Both the position numbers and the translations under genes were made by a program. From NCBI GenBank assembly GCA_014529385.2, contig CM043968.1, positions 126,173,018-126,237,017 on the forward strand: 64,000 bases of DNA, given 5' to 3'. Each line of letters opens with the position of its first letter. The first letter of the stretch is position 1. The DNA comes from Adiantum capillus-veneris. Its lineage: Eukaryota; Streptophyta; Polypodiopsida; Polypodiales; Pteridaceae. Below the pieces are notes generated by a model, which saw nothing but the letters and a program-made list of their open reading frames with translations, made no database searches and was not told the origin of the DNA. Below are positions 11,942 through 22,313 of the stretch, in pieces.

Positions 11942-14060
11942 ATGCCTGGAACTTTTGAGAAAGAAGAGTATTATATCAAGAAGTTTGATGGCACAAACTT
12001 CACGATATGGAAACAACATATGCTCGATGTCTTGGTCAGTCAATAAGGGCCTTGCATTGCCATTGAAAAAGCATAAATATGGTATTTACACTAATGATCA
12101 CTAGGAAGATCTTGATGCGGCGACCATTTGCACCTTGGTGAATCCATTTTCTCTATGATTATGGACAAGACTTTTGCAAAGGAATTATGGGAGTCATTAT
12201 GCTCAGCATGGGATGGCAAGAGTGCATCAAAAAAATTTTTCTCATGAAAAAGCTCATGCATTTGAATATGACAGAGGATAGCAATGTCAATTTACACCTG
12301 AATGAGTCTAACAATGTGTTTATCCAATTAACATCAAAGGGGCTTAATTTTGATGATGAAATGAAAGCCATTTTTTTGCTATGTTCTTTGCGTGCATCAT
12401 GGGATACTTTTATCAATGCCATTAGTAACTCCGTCCCTAAGAATAAGCTTGTTTTTAATGATGTTATTGCGTGGATGATGGGATACTTTTATCACTGCCA
12501 TTAGTTACTCCATTCCTAAGGATAACCTTGTTTTTAGTGATATTATTAGTGATTTTCTCATGGAGAGATTCAATGTGAGACTCTTGACAATGGTGGGCAT
12601 GGTGATGCGTATATGGCAAGTGGAAGTAGCCAGAGCAACATCAAAGGCAGAGAGGCTGCAATTGTGGTTGTTAGGATCACAAGAATGCACGTAGCAAGAG
12701 CTGTGGACATAAAATGAGGAACAATGAATGCTATCATTGTCACAAGAAAGGACACATGATTTTTCTTTTTGCTATTTATTGCAAAGAGAGAAGGGTAAAT
12801 CCATTGTTGTAAGTCCTACACCTTCTAAGAGAATTGTGAAGATAGAGAATCTCAATGCTATTGAGTTTCCAAATGTTGATGTTATTCCTAACATATTGCA
12901 TCATTAGATATACACTAGTCTTCACTTCTAATTTGAGTCCAGAGGCATTGTTAGCTCTTAATGAAAGCTATGCTTAGATTCCAGTTTTCATGTTACTCCT
13001 GAATTATGCTTCTATACATGGTTCAATTAAGCTGGGTGATTCTCATCAGCTTGAGATATGTAGAAGAAGATGTGAAGTTGCATATGTGAAACTTCACATC
13101 TGTATCATTGCATATGTTCAATGATACTTAGTTCATGCTTCAAGGTGTTAGTGTGTCAAAGCTAATTAAGAGCTTGGTTTCAACATTAGAGCTTGATGAT
13201 CTTGAATACACTATAGTGTTTGAAAATGGTTCTTGGATTATAAAAAAGGTAGCTTGGACATGCTCAAAGGCCAAAATTCTTGCTCCTTATGTTCTTTGTA
13301 TGTGTCTTCTATGAAAGAGAACTCTATCCATGTAGTTGAGCTGCCTTCTACTGAGTTGTGGCCTAGCTGGCTTGGTCGTATGAGTCAAAAGGGAATGAAT
13401 CAATTACAAAATTTTGGCTATATCCTTGTGTTAAACTATTTTGATTTTAGTTTGTGTGAGCATTACATATACGGGAAACACACTAGGCTTACCACTTTAC
13501 CAATAATTAGAAAGCTAGGGAATCCTCTAGGCTTGGTTCATATAGAGATCTATGTGGGGCTATGGTGCATAAGTCTCTAGGGGGGCATCACATTTCTTGA
13601 ATTTCATAGATGACTCTACTCAAAACGTGTTGGTCTACCTCTTGAAGAGGAAATACGAAGTCTTTAGTGTCCTTCAAAAGTTCCTAGCTATGGTTGAGAA
13701 CCATTCAGAAAAGAAGTTGAAGGCTTTGCGCATTGACAGTAGGAGAGAGTACGCCTCCACTGAGTTGAAGAACTTTTGTATAAAAAGAGGAATTTGGAGG
13801 TAGTTTATTACACCATATACACCTGCTTAGAATGGAGTTGTTGAGCACATAATTTGACTATTCAAGAGGAGCTCACTTCTATGCTATCTATGGTAAATTT
13901 ACCTCAAGTTTTGGGGAGAAGTTGTTATGACAATGGTGCATATAATCAACAGGCTGCCTAGTATACCATTGGTTTCCTTAGTGCTGATGTAGAAGAAATA
14001 TATACAAGAGAATTGTGATGAGTATCTTTAGATTAGGGTCTCAAAACATGGATGACCAAA
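11942..14060 (+). pseudogene. Second copia element: gag to integrase, heavily decayed
   Basis: Gag starts at ATG 11942 (MPGTFEKEEYYIKKFDG, then NFTIWKQHMLDVL) and continues with FLMKKLMHLNM and FLLCSLRASWDTF. A zinc knuckle NECYHCHKKGH is at about 12724-12757. Integrase pieces: ELPSTELW and CEHYIYGKHTR (13233-13580), NFIDDSTQNV and LKALRIDSRREYAS (13597-13803), and NGVVEH near 13835. Numerous stops and frameshifts. No RT or RNase H follows, so the element is truncated within pol. The gag part also holds a tandem duplication (about 12397-12552). Confidence 0.85.
12397..12552 (+). repeat. ~78-bp tandem duplication inside copia gag
   Basis: The sequence atgggatacttttatca...ccattagt.actcc, through gtttttaatgatgttatt, occurs twice in succession (about 12399 and 12477) with a few changes. 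It would duplicate part of the gag protein (SWDTFINAISNS-like). It arose within the dead element or shortly before its death. Confidence 0.8.
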
Positions 14061-14188
14061 GGGAAAAACCCGGTGGGAAAAAAGTTCCTTTGGTGTACGT
14101 TCTTATTGGAGTTGAGTAGATGTACTTGAAGCACATGTTCATGCAAGGTGACTGCTTGGGAGAAACAAAGGAAGAGTGCCTAATGCAA

Positions 14189-14352
14189 GTGCCAATTGTG
14201 GGATGCTCTATATGCATATGAGAAATTTATTAAACAAAAGCATGTAGTGTAAGGGAGATGGAGTTGATGGGTGCCAATTGTGGGATGCTCTATATGCATA
14301 TGAGAAATTTATCAAACAAAAGCATGTAGTGTAAGAGATGGATTTGATGGGT
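14189..14352. repeat. 82-bp tandem duplication
   Basis: Two copies starting with gtgccaattgtgggatgctc at 14189 and 14271, nearly identical with a 2-bp length difference near aagggagatgg/aagagatgg. No coding content recognised. Confidence 0.9.
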
Positions 14353-14905
14353 GCTTCAAGGAACAAGTGTAGCACATGTGACATCAAAGGACGTCTCAAT
14401 AGCTTCCATGCTTCCAGGAAGGGTTTTCAATGTAGAAGCTTCTCCACTCATACCTCACTATGCTCAGTGAGTTAGTGTCTTTTGGACTTCCTTCTTCACT
14501 TCACCAGACTTAGAATACATAGACTTTGACCTTATGCTCACCTATACCAGCATGAGCAACACAACGTAATTATGGTCAACTCTTTCAGATGGAGCAACAC
14601 CTAGAATATCTAAGATGCTTAGACCACATAGAATATTACTTGAAGCTTTGGGACTAATGCCTCTCTCATTATTGGCTTAGTTGTCCGACTCTGACTTTTA
14701 TGGACATGTATTTTTAATGGAAACTTGGATATACCTGTTCAAGGCCAGAAACCCTTGGAGATTTAGGCCTCTTTCATTGTGTTGCTCTATGGATGCCACC
14801 ATTTTATCCTATAGCTTGGCATACTTTGGCTCCTCTTGTCATATGTTGGTATCACTTTGTGAAACAAGTTCTTTGGCTATTGTAGTGACTGTTGTAGCCT
14901 TTGAT
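14353..14905 (-). other. Weakly coding minus-strand remnant, unidentified
   Basis: No plus-strand gene seen. The minus strand near 14700-14800 reads MVASIEQHNERGLNLQGFL, a helix-like stretch downstream of the W-x-P-K region, which suggests that the same decayed coding region continues here. Otherwise nothing recognisable. Confidence 0.3.
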
Positions 14906-15562
14906 TTATCTCCCATGAGAAGCAATTGTCGATGTGTAGGTTCTTTGTATTTGATTTCCCACTAGCAATTTTGGAACCCACCTTGTCTTTGGTCCTTGTG
15001 TGACCATTCTTTGCATTTGCTTCATTTTCTTGATGACTTGATGGACACTAGGCTTTTGTATCCATATTAGATTATTTCCATTGTAAAAGCCTTGCTTTTG
15101 TTCTTGAAGGTGAGGTATCCATCTAGAGGTTGTATCATTGCCAGTTTTGATCGGCTTTTGTTGGCACTTGGTTTTGACTTCTTGCCTTTGGGTGGAGCCA
15201 TGTGTTCCTTGACTGATCTTTGTTGTTCCATGTTGAGATACTACTTTTGGTAACCATATTTGAATGTTACCTTCATAAAATCCTTGAGCTTTGAGTAGCT
15301 CGAATGGAATCATTCGCTACTCCAGTTGTCTCTGTTAAGTAGCTTTGATGAAGTTTGACTTTGGTAACCACACTTGTCACATTGCTTGTTTTTTTAATCT
15401 TTCTTTTTGCCTATTGTGGTGGTTCTTTCTCTTGCTTGAGGTTTTATCTTTCGTTGATAGTTTGGCTTGCTTTTTTTGTAGAAGTGTTTTCTTCTCGAGT
15501 AAGTAGGTCCAGGCTATTACCTTAGGCTTTTTAGCCCAAACATTGATGTTTCTATGAAAATA
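14906..15562 (-). pseudogene. Lysine-rich coding remnant with repeated W-x-P-K motifs
   Basis: Same frame as the ORF just upstream (15566-16450), reached through one TAA. Recurring motifs in order on the minus strand: INVWAKKPK, QVWLPKSN, QGFYEGNIQIWLPKV, SRWIPHLQEQ, QGFYNGNNLIWIQKP and TRWVPKLL. The Q-G-F-Y-x-G-N part repeats at least twice and a third degenerate copy (GYFHRNINVW) sits next to the stop. Three further stops interrupt the frame before 15313. I do not recognise the family. Composition (basic, repeated aromatic motif) suggests a nucleic-acid-binding linker of a retroelement polyprotein; this is inference. Confidence 0.45.
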
Positions 15563-15565
15563 GCC

Positions 15566-16450
15566 TTAAGCAGTGATTGACTTATTTGATGCGACCCACC
15601 CCATGACCTTTGGTTGTTGAAGTTGAACCCGTTGGTTGACTCTCTTCGGATTCTTTTGGAGGCTTTTTTGTGATGGAAACTTTGGTTGATAGACTTTTTG
15701 ATTCGGTTTCCATTGCATTGTTGATGGTGTGGCTCTTGATGTACAGGCTATGCAGGAAGTTTGATGGAGGCTCGTTGAAGGTAAATTGATCTTACGAGGT
15801 TGATCTACTTTAGTGTTTACCTTAGCTTTACCTTTTTTGGCTATGGATGGTTGTATCATTTCCACATGGATTTGAGAAGCTTCAAGGACTCTTACCATTG
15901 TTGTCATTGAAGCTTTTGGCTGGTGATGAAAGAAGATGTTCCTCCAGCTTTTTGTCATGACGAGATTCTTCTTGATGTGATGGGAATCGATTATGTGGAA
16001 AGTGTCCTTGAATTCCCCAATACTCAACTTGAGTACGGCTTCTGCCACTTTAAATCTAGGAATCAACAAGTTGGAACTTGTGTACACTATCTCCTCCAGC
16101 TTGGTGATTGGTAGCTTTTCCACCATTATCCACGTTCCATGAGACATTATATTCTTTGTTGCTTCCGGAACTATCATAACTGAACTGTTTCTTCGCATAT
16201 TCTGAATTTGATCTTCGTAGGATGCATCAATCTTCTTCCTTATCCTTGTTCTTCTCTTGATCTTGCGTTTGCTGAACATTTGACGTTGAACTTGAAATTT
16301 TGCTCCTTCACCTGCTTTCAATTTTGCATTTTCTAGGGTCGGCTTCTTTGAAACAACTTTTGTTGATTCTTCAGGTATGTCAATGATGACAAATTCTGTG
16401 GTTACTCTGCTTCCTTCGTTTGCATTTTGGCACCATGCTCCATGACATAG
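15566..16450 (-). CDS. Unrecognised ~294-codon open frame, possible decayed retropepsin-containing protein
   Basis: Open from 16450 down to a TAA at 15566-15568, but with no ATG at its upstream end, so it is part of a longer frame. The middle reads VEKLPITKLEEIVYTSS, then FKDTFHIIDSHHIKKNLVM followed by TKSW. This could be the second half of a retroviral-type aspartic protease, whose usual end is I-L-G-x-P-W. The catalytic D-S/T-G is not visible. The C-terminal third is basic and proline/glutamine-rich. It lies next to the W-x-P-K repeats in the same frame. Host gene remnant or retroelement polyprotein are both possible; the latter is favoured by the similar arrangement at 9.64-9.99 kb. Confidence 0.4.
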   Translation of the reverse strand, partial: LCHGAWCQNANEGSRVTTEFVIIDIPEESTKVVSKKPTLENAKLKAGEGAKFQVQRQMFSKRKIKRRTRIRKKIDASYEDQIQNMRRNSSVMIVPEATKNIMSHGTWIMVEKLPITKLEEIVYTSSNLLIPRFKVAEAVLKLSIGEFKDTFHIIDSHHIKKNLVMTKSWRNIFFHHQPKASMTTMVRVLEASQIHVEMIQPSIAKKGKAKVNTKVDQPRKINLPSTSLHQTSCIACTSRATPSTMQWKPNQKVYQPKFPSQKSLQKNPKRVNQRVQLQQPKVMGWVASNKSITA

Positions 16451-16485
16451 CTATATGTCTCACCTTTTTTGCTTTCATACTCACA

Positions 16486-16505
16486 AACCCATTTCACCCT
16501 CCACT

Positions 16506-16588
<83 letters not shown>

Positions 16589-16814
16589 CTTTTCCCGCAA
16601 TGCGGTGTACACATATATTCACCCTCCACAATGTCATATTTTCCTTGAGGCCTCCGGATGCAGTCTAGCTCATGGCCTAAACTCCATGCTTGGTCAGGTA
16701 GTGAGAACTCCTCCCCTATGCAAACGCTTTCGTAACTCTCATGTATATTGAAAATTTTATAAAGGTGTAAATTGTATATTTTGTGCATAGACCCGTGGGG
16801 AGGCGTATCTCTCA
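16486..16814 (+). repeat. 5' LTR end with (CT)n upstream of a gypsy-type primer site
   Basis: The region ends in gcgtatctctca, 2 bp before a primer site, as LTRs do. It contains a 76-bp (CT)n at 16510-16585 and a TATA-like ttttataaagg near 16755. The left boundary is not determined, and no matching 3' LTR is seen in the window. Confidence 0.55.
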
Positions 16815-16816
16815 GC

Positions 16817-16829
16817 TGGTATTAGAGCC
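16817..16829 (+). other. Primer-binding site (initiator Met tRNA type, one mismatch)
   Basis: TGGTATTAGAGCC, one change from the usual TGGTATCAGAGCC. Spacing (2 bp, gc) to the LTR end is the same as for the gypsy element at 41727. Confidence 0.8.
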
Positions 16830-17080
16830 TATGCTTAAGGTTATGGGGATAGCCTAAATCCTGATACTAGTCAGGCTAGTTATGCATCGTGCACACAATC
16901 ATGCATGTTGTTTGGGAAAGGATATTGTATTCATGATGCATCTATAAGTGACATTGGTTTGTGGTACTTGCTTGACTTATCTTTTTGAATGGAACTATTT
17001 GGTTTGAGTTATGGTGAAGTGGTTGAAGTGTTTGACAAGGGCGTTGTACTTTCTTTGAATGTTTATTTGTAGTAACAAAT

Positions 17081-17393
17081 GGCTCCCAGAGTGACATCAA
17101 AATGATTTAGCCAGGGGAATGAGGTTTTGGCCATAGTGCTCAACAATATGGCAACCCGGTTATCAAGAGATGAAAGGAAACTCTTTTACTTAGAAATTGG
17201 AACCAAAGTCTTCGGCATGCCAGGAAGCACAACTTGTTGGAAGAGTGTTGATCGTAGTTACCTTACTCATCAACAAGAACCCTTCCGTCAATTCTTTATC
17301 TACATTGACAATAGTCCAAGAGAGTGGTTTGCCAACCTTAGGCTACTTCAACTCAAGATGTGGTTAGACCTAGAAGACATGTTTCACTACTAG
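17081..17393 (+). pseudogene. Ty3-gypsy-like gag N-terminal remnant
   Basis: Starts MAPRVTSK then, after a TGA-to-stop break, reads FSQGNEVLAIVLNNMATRLS and later NSPREWFANLRLLQLKMW up to 17393. Position 270 bp after the primer site, the M-A-P-R start and the W-F/L pattern fit a gypsy gag. Similarity is weak, so treat this as probable only. Sequence to 17600 continues with stops. Confidence 0.4.
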
Positions 17394-17399
17394 CATTGC

Positions 17400-18970
17400 G
17401 CTCCCAAATGGTAAGGATTGCCGAAGTTGCTAAGAATTTTGAAGCTCTTACAGCTCATAAGGAAACAAAAACTAGAAGATAACTATAGACCACATTGTCG
17501 CGTGGGAGGGCTAAGAGAATACCCTGTTATGAGAGTTAAAAGAATATTTAGAGAGTTGGCTTCGACACATCCATAATATTGTAAGGAAATCATAAAAATC
17601 AAATTTTGATGAATAAAAGAAGGTATGAGGGCTTGATCTTTGTGTTGAAGCTTGGTCAATGGAATGCTAGTGGTTTGGTTTTGACTTCGGCTGCGGTTGC
17701 TGCATGGTCCGCAGTCCTGGTACTTTGTCGGTGGTGTTTGAGCTGGTACACGGGTTCGCTCCTTGGAATCCCGTGGTTCTCGTTTGGCTTTTGACTTCTC
17801 TTGACTCTCTTTTTGGGTGGCTCTTTTGTCAAATTTAGGATCTACTCATCTTGGGATGGTTGATCTTGGTGCTTCTGATTTGGTTTTGAGGTTCCTCATG
17901 GTAACGATGAGTCCGGTGGTAGCGGCCACTCGTTGGTGGAAACTCGAGTGTTCCTCTAGTGATGGGTACTTGGGGACCCACCATTGCGACTGTATTGGTG
18001 ATATTTACAGTTATCCCCGGGGATGGCCTCCCTTCTTCGGCTTGTGGTTGGAGTTCTCAGATTGTGACGTAATGCTTTGGCTTGTGAACTATGTGCTAGT
18101 TCTTGAGAGCATCGAGGGTTTTGTAGTACTTTATCTTGCACTTCTTATCGTCTTTTGTGGGGAATTGAATGTTGATGGGCGTTTTGAGCTCTGTTGTAGA
18201 ATAATGGACAAACCTTGCCCATAGATTTTCTATGACTGGACCAAAGATCTTGGTTCTAAAAGTGAAAAAGCTTGTGTAGAACGCTTCTTCAAAATTTTGC
18301 ATGTAGTACGATGGAAGAAAGATTACTCCTGCTTATAAACATAAAGGACTTCATCAAGAAACTAATCTAAAAGGTCATAGCACAATCCTTGGTTGCCTTC
18401 AGGGAGGGTCATGCTTAGAGCATCGGGTTGCTTAGCCCAATGAAATGTCTACATGCAGGTTAGGATCATCTTAGCTATTTTGATAAACATGATGCATGCT
18501 ATATCTAGAATCCGCTTAAAGATGTCTATAACATTTGTCAATGTCTTTAACATAAAATTCTATGTAGCCTTGCCTTTGGGTGGAGATAATCTGGGGTAAT
18601 TGAGCATGTTGGATGTTTCTTTAATTTGGATGGTTTATGGTAGACGTGTAAGGGTAGAGACCCTGTACACTCTAACTGGTTGGAAAAGATTATTTGTGCA
18701 TATGGAAGGTGCTATTGTGATTGGACTCACATGTTAAGTTTCTCATGGTAGCATCGCTACAAGGCTAGGATCACCTACATTGCTTAGCCTTAAATAAAAG
18801 GGTTGTTGACCTGGGGCTTTGCTGGATCGGGGGTGTTGCCTAGGTCTTCTTCTTTTTTTTAGGCTCATCTACATGGTTAGTGTGTCGGAAGTTGAACGAT
18901 CTACACGGCTAATGCGTCGGGGATTTTGCCTTGGCTTTGCCTAAACACCGGATGATAGGCATCGAAGAGA
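17400..18970. other. No gene recognised
   Basis: About 1.6 kb without any recognisable coding motif. Short open frames at 17606-17794 and 17817-18224 lack familiar domains and look fortuitous. Probably decayed internal sequence of the surrounding LTR elements. Confidence 0.4.
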
Positions 18971-18988
18971 CGTGGTGCTTAAATTGGT

Positions 18989-19681
18989 ATGGTTGGTGTT
19001 GATATCCTACCACTTTCTGGTACTCTTTACCAAGGCTACCTTATTTATGTATGTGACACGAGGACATATATTCAATTTGTAGTCTCACAGGTCAGCAGAT
19101 TCATGCATAGCCCAAGGTCTAAGCATTGGCAGGCTATCAAGAGGATTTTTTGCTACTTTAATGGCACTTTACATCTTGGCTCGTTTAATCCCAAGGGGGG
19201 ATCTTTGCCGTTAGACATACATGATTTTTCATACTCAAATTGGGCTGGTTGTTTTGACACATGATTGTCCACAAGTGGTTTTTGTCTCATGCTTGATAGT
19301 GCATGCATATCATAATTAAGAAAAAAGCAACCTACTGTGGCCACTTCAAGTTGTTAGGCTGAGTACATGGCAGTCTTCACAGCTACGATTGAGTGTGTAT
19401 GGTTCAGATGCCTTATGGATGATTTGGGTGTTGGACAAGACCTGGCCAACATTTTGTACACTGATAGTCAGAGCGCATTGGCAGTTTTTGCGAGGAACCC
19501 TGTTTTTCATGCTCGCACAAAGCACATTGAGGTGAAATACCACTATGTCAGGGAGAGACTCTCACTAGGAGAGATCAACTTGGCTTATGTGCCAACACAG
19601 GAAAAACTTGTAGATCTTTTGACAAAGGCATTGTCTCGTGAGAGGTTCAAACCATTGGGCTTACTCTCCTTTGTGGACTGA
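18989..19681 (+). pseudogene. Ty1-copia pol 3' end: RT C-terminus and RNase H
   Basis: First segment (18989-19261) reads SQVSRFMHSPRSKHWQAIKR and YSNWAGCFD, corresponding to the usual M-x-x-P...H-W-x-A-x-K-R block and D-x-D-W-A-G (here S-N-W-A-G, so one active-site aspartate is lost). The second (19367-19681) reads LYTDSQSALAVFARNPVFHARTKHIEVKYHYVR and ends LSRERFKPLG; only part is quoted contiguous in the sequence. A stop and frameshift lie between them. It sits 78 bp upstream of the polypurine tract and LTR at 19759. Confidence 0.9.
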
Positions 19682-19747
19682 TCATGTCCTCAGGGCATGT
19701 CACTTCCCTATACTCTATGTGCCAGCTCTTGTTCATCGCATCACTCC

Positions 19748-19758
19748 TAGGGGGGATT
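19748..19758 (+). other. Polypurine tract
   Basis: TAGGGGGGATT directly before the LTR start TGTTACC at 19759; primes plus-strand DNA synthesis in copia elements. Confidence 0.75.
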
Positions 19759-19961
19759 TGTTACCATATACATGTGGTAGTGATGTGTATGAACACACCT
19801 AGGATCGTTGGGGCATCTTTTCCCTCACTAGGAGGTTTTCCCCCCCGTGCATTGTATATAAACCCATCATTCTAGGGCTAACTAATCCCTCAAGCTAGTA
19901 TATAAGAACCACCTTGCCTCCATTGTATATCAATAACTCCTTTGCTCAATTGGGTGGTGCA

Positions 19962-20030
<69 letters not shown>

Positions 20031-20074
20031 TTCTCTCCTGCTCATTGTACGCTTTTGCATTGTCAACTTTGACA
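19759..20074 (+). repeat. Copia LTR with TATA box and (CT)n, followed by a primer site
   Basis: TGTTACCATATAC at the start, CTTTGACA at the end. A TATA box (tatataag) is at 19899-19906, followed about 60 bp later by a pure (CT)n tract at 19966-20026. The LTR is preceded by pol and polypurine tract (like a 3' LTR) and followed at 20075 by TGGTATCGAAGC, a damaged primer site (like a 5' LTR). It therefore serves both sides of a tandem arrangement. Confidence 0.85.
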
Positions 20075-20086
20075 TGGTATCGAAGC
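20075..20086 (+). other. Degenerate primer-binding site
   Basis: TGGTATCGAAGC, compared with the usual TGGTATCAGAGC; begins exactly at the LTR end. Confidence 0.7.
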
Positions 20087-21320
20087 TTGGATGGAAGAGT
20101 AATCACATGTTGAGGGAGGAAACATGAGCTTGCATAGATGAAGAGGAAGTCGATGACAAGGAGAGTGGAACAACATTCTAAAACAACACCAATATTTTCT
20201 AGAACCTCATGAGCCTCGGCAAGGAGTTTCGAAAAGCTAAGAAGAGCTGCTCGAGGCACATGGATCACTACACACTACTAATAGAGAGTTTCGAAACACC
20301 AACTACACCGCTAGGTGGAAGTCTCCCTTGCGGCAAGCGTGTTGAGACACTGCCTGCAATGCTTGACAACTGCCATCTTTGCGACTGCATTTTGAAACTA
20401 AGAGGATAATGTTGTGACAACCCTCAATGATGCCTTTTGAGATGCCCTCTTAGTGACACCCCCCCCGGTGCCACAAGGCAGCGTTTTGAAACGCTATAAC
20501 TAGAGAGGCTTGGGAGGTGAGGATTGCTGAAGCACTAGGTTTTCTCCCTTGGAAAGGTAGTGGAGAACTTGTCTCTTGGTGCGGCTTGGGGACCTTTTGT
20601 AGCCTTTTGGAGTGCAAGGAGGAAGACCTAGGTTTTTTTCCCAGGCCTTGTACCTGTGAGATGGATCCCCCTTGCTCGAGCACCAATGAGAAAATGACCA
20701 ACAACAACCAGCTATTAAAAGTGATTTAACTAGTACCTAGTAGTAGCCTATGCACATGCAAAGTTTTAAAGGAAGCCGTCAATTTGTTTGGGTCGGTATT
20801 GCCAAGCCAAAAGCAAATGCATGAGTACACTAGAGGATAGAGGCAAAGGCAAGCTTGACAAGGACATAAGGGCTAGTACTCGAGTAAGCGACCTCGGCAT
20901 AGTTTGAGTTCTCAAGGGATCTAGCGACCCATTTGCGTCAAAATCGTAACACCCAAGGCAAGGCGAGCAAAGTCCAAGCCACGCTTGATGAGGATGATAG
21001 GACCGGCGCTTAGTTAGCTACCTCAGTACCCAGGAGGTCTGAGAGCCGTTGTTATAAAGGTGAGAAGATGCTTTGTTTGGCTTGGGAATGCAAAGCCAAA
21101 GGAAAAAAGAAACACTCACAAGAGGACAAAGAAAAGGCAAGTTAGTTAAAGATAATGATGATATAGATTTGATAGAGGAGATCCTCATGGCACATGTGGT
21201 GGCAGCCATAATGGCCACGATTCTCGATTTCTAGGTTTAGCCAAGAGAGGCTTGTGAGTGGCAAAGAGGGACAAAAGAGGCTCTCTACAAATGATTTGGA
21301 CCCATGTGTTGAAGTTCAAG
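20087..21320. other. Internal region between two LTRs, no gene recognised
   Basis: No retroelement domain seen. The 20777-20880 and 21068-21180 stretches share words (tttgg, gccaaagc/gccaaagg, gaggaca, ggcaag) and may be an old duplication. Short open frames at 20517-20729 and on the other strand have no recognisable motifs. Confidence 0.35.
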
Positions 21321-21326
21321 TTATCT

Positions 21327-21751
21327 ATGTTTGAACCCATGGTTCGGAGTTCAAGGCACATGCATTTGGCAAGGAACGAATATGGCGTATACAAAAGACT
21401 ATGTTTGAACCCATGGTTCGGAGTTCAAGGCACATGCATTTGGCAAGGAACGAATACGGCGTATACAAAAGACTATGGATGTGCTACAAACAAACATTCC
21501 ATTGTTGTTGGGGACATGATGTGTTTCAAAGTGGTCTAGGAATGTTTGGATGTGATGTGTTCATAGTTCACTCCGAACCATGGGTTTGAACCCATGGTTC
21601 GGAGTTCAAGGCACATGCATTTGGCAAGGAACGAATACGGCGTATACAAAAGACTATGGATGTGCTACAAACAAACATTCCATTGTTGTTGGGGACATGA
21701 TGTGTTTCAAAGTGGTCTAGGAATGTTTGAATGTGATGTGTTCATAGTTCA
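21327..21751. repeat. Compound tandem repeat (74-bp and 180-bp periods) with an inverted junction
   Basis: A 74-bp unit beginning atgtttgaacccatggttcgg is repeated at 21327 and 21401. A larger 180-bp unit starting tttgaacccatggttcgg is then duplicated (21405-21584 and 21585-21751). At the joint, tccgaaccatgggtttgaacccatggttcgga forms a palindrome in pieces (21570-21602). Copies are nearly identical, so the expansion is young. Confidence 0.9.
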
Positions 21752-22069
21752 CAAAGGGGGGTTCTTGACGTAGTGTGGTCTGCAGTTCAATTTTCTATGA
21801 GGCAAATGATGCTCAAGATGAAATTCTTCTAAGGTGAAAAGTCAGTAGTAGCAAAATTGAGGTGTATCCATCAAATTGATCAATTGCTGGGGTGCCCATG
21901 GTACCTTCTTCATCGACTTTGTCTTCCTACATATGTCCACTATGATTTGCAGCATAGAGGGTGCTAAAGTTATTGCATCTCAAGTGAATAGCCCAATGTG
22001 ATCCTAACATTTATTTTGGCTCTAGGTATTTATTTTACCTATTTGTCAAAGTCTTGGGCATGGAAAATT

Positions 22070-22313
<244 letters not shown>

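Noticed and set aside
14681-14965. Plus-strand 94-codon frame
   Set aside because: Opposite the minus-strand coding remnant; no motif.
21327-21751. CRISPR-like array
   Set aside because: Tandem units without spacers in a plant genome context; simple duplication.
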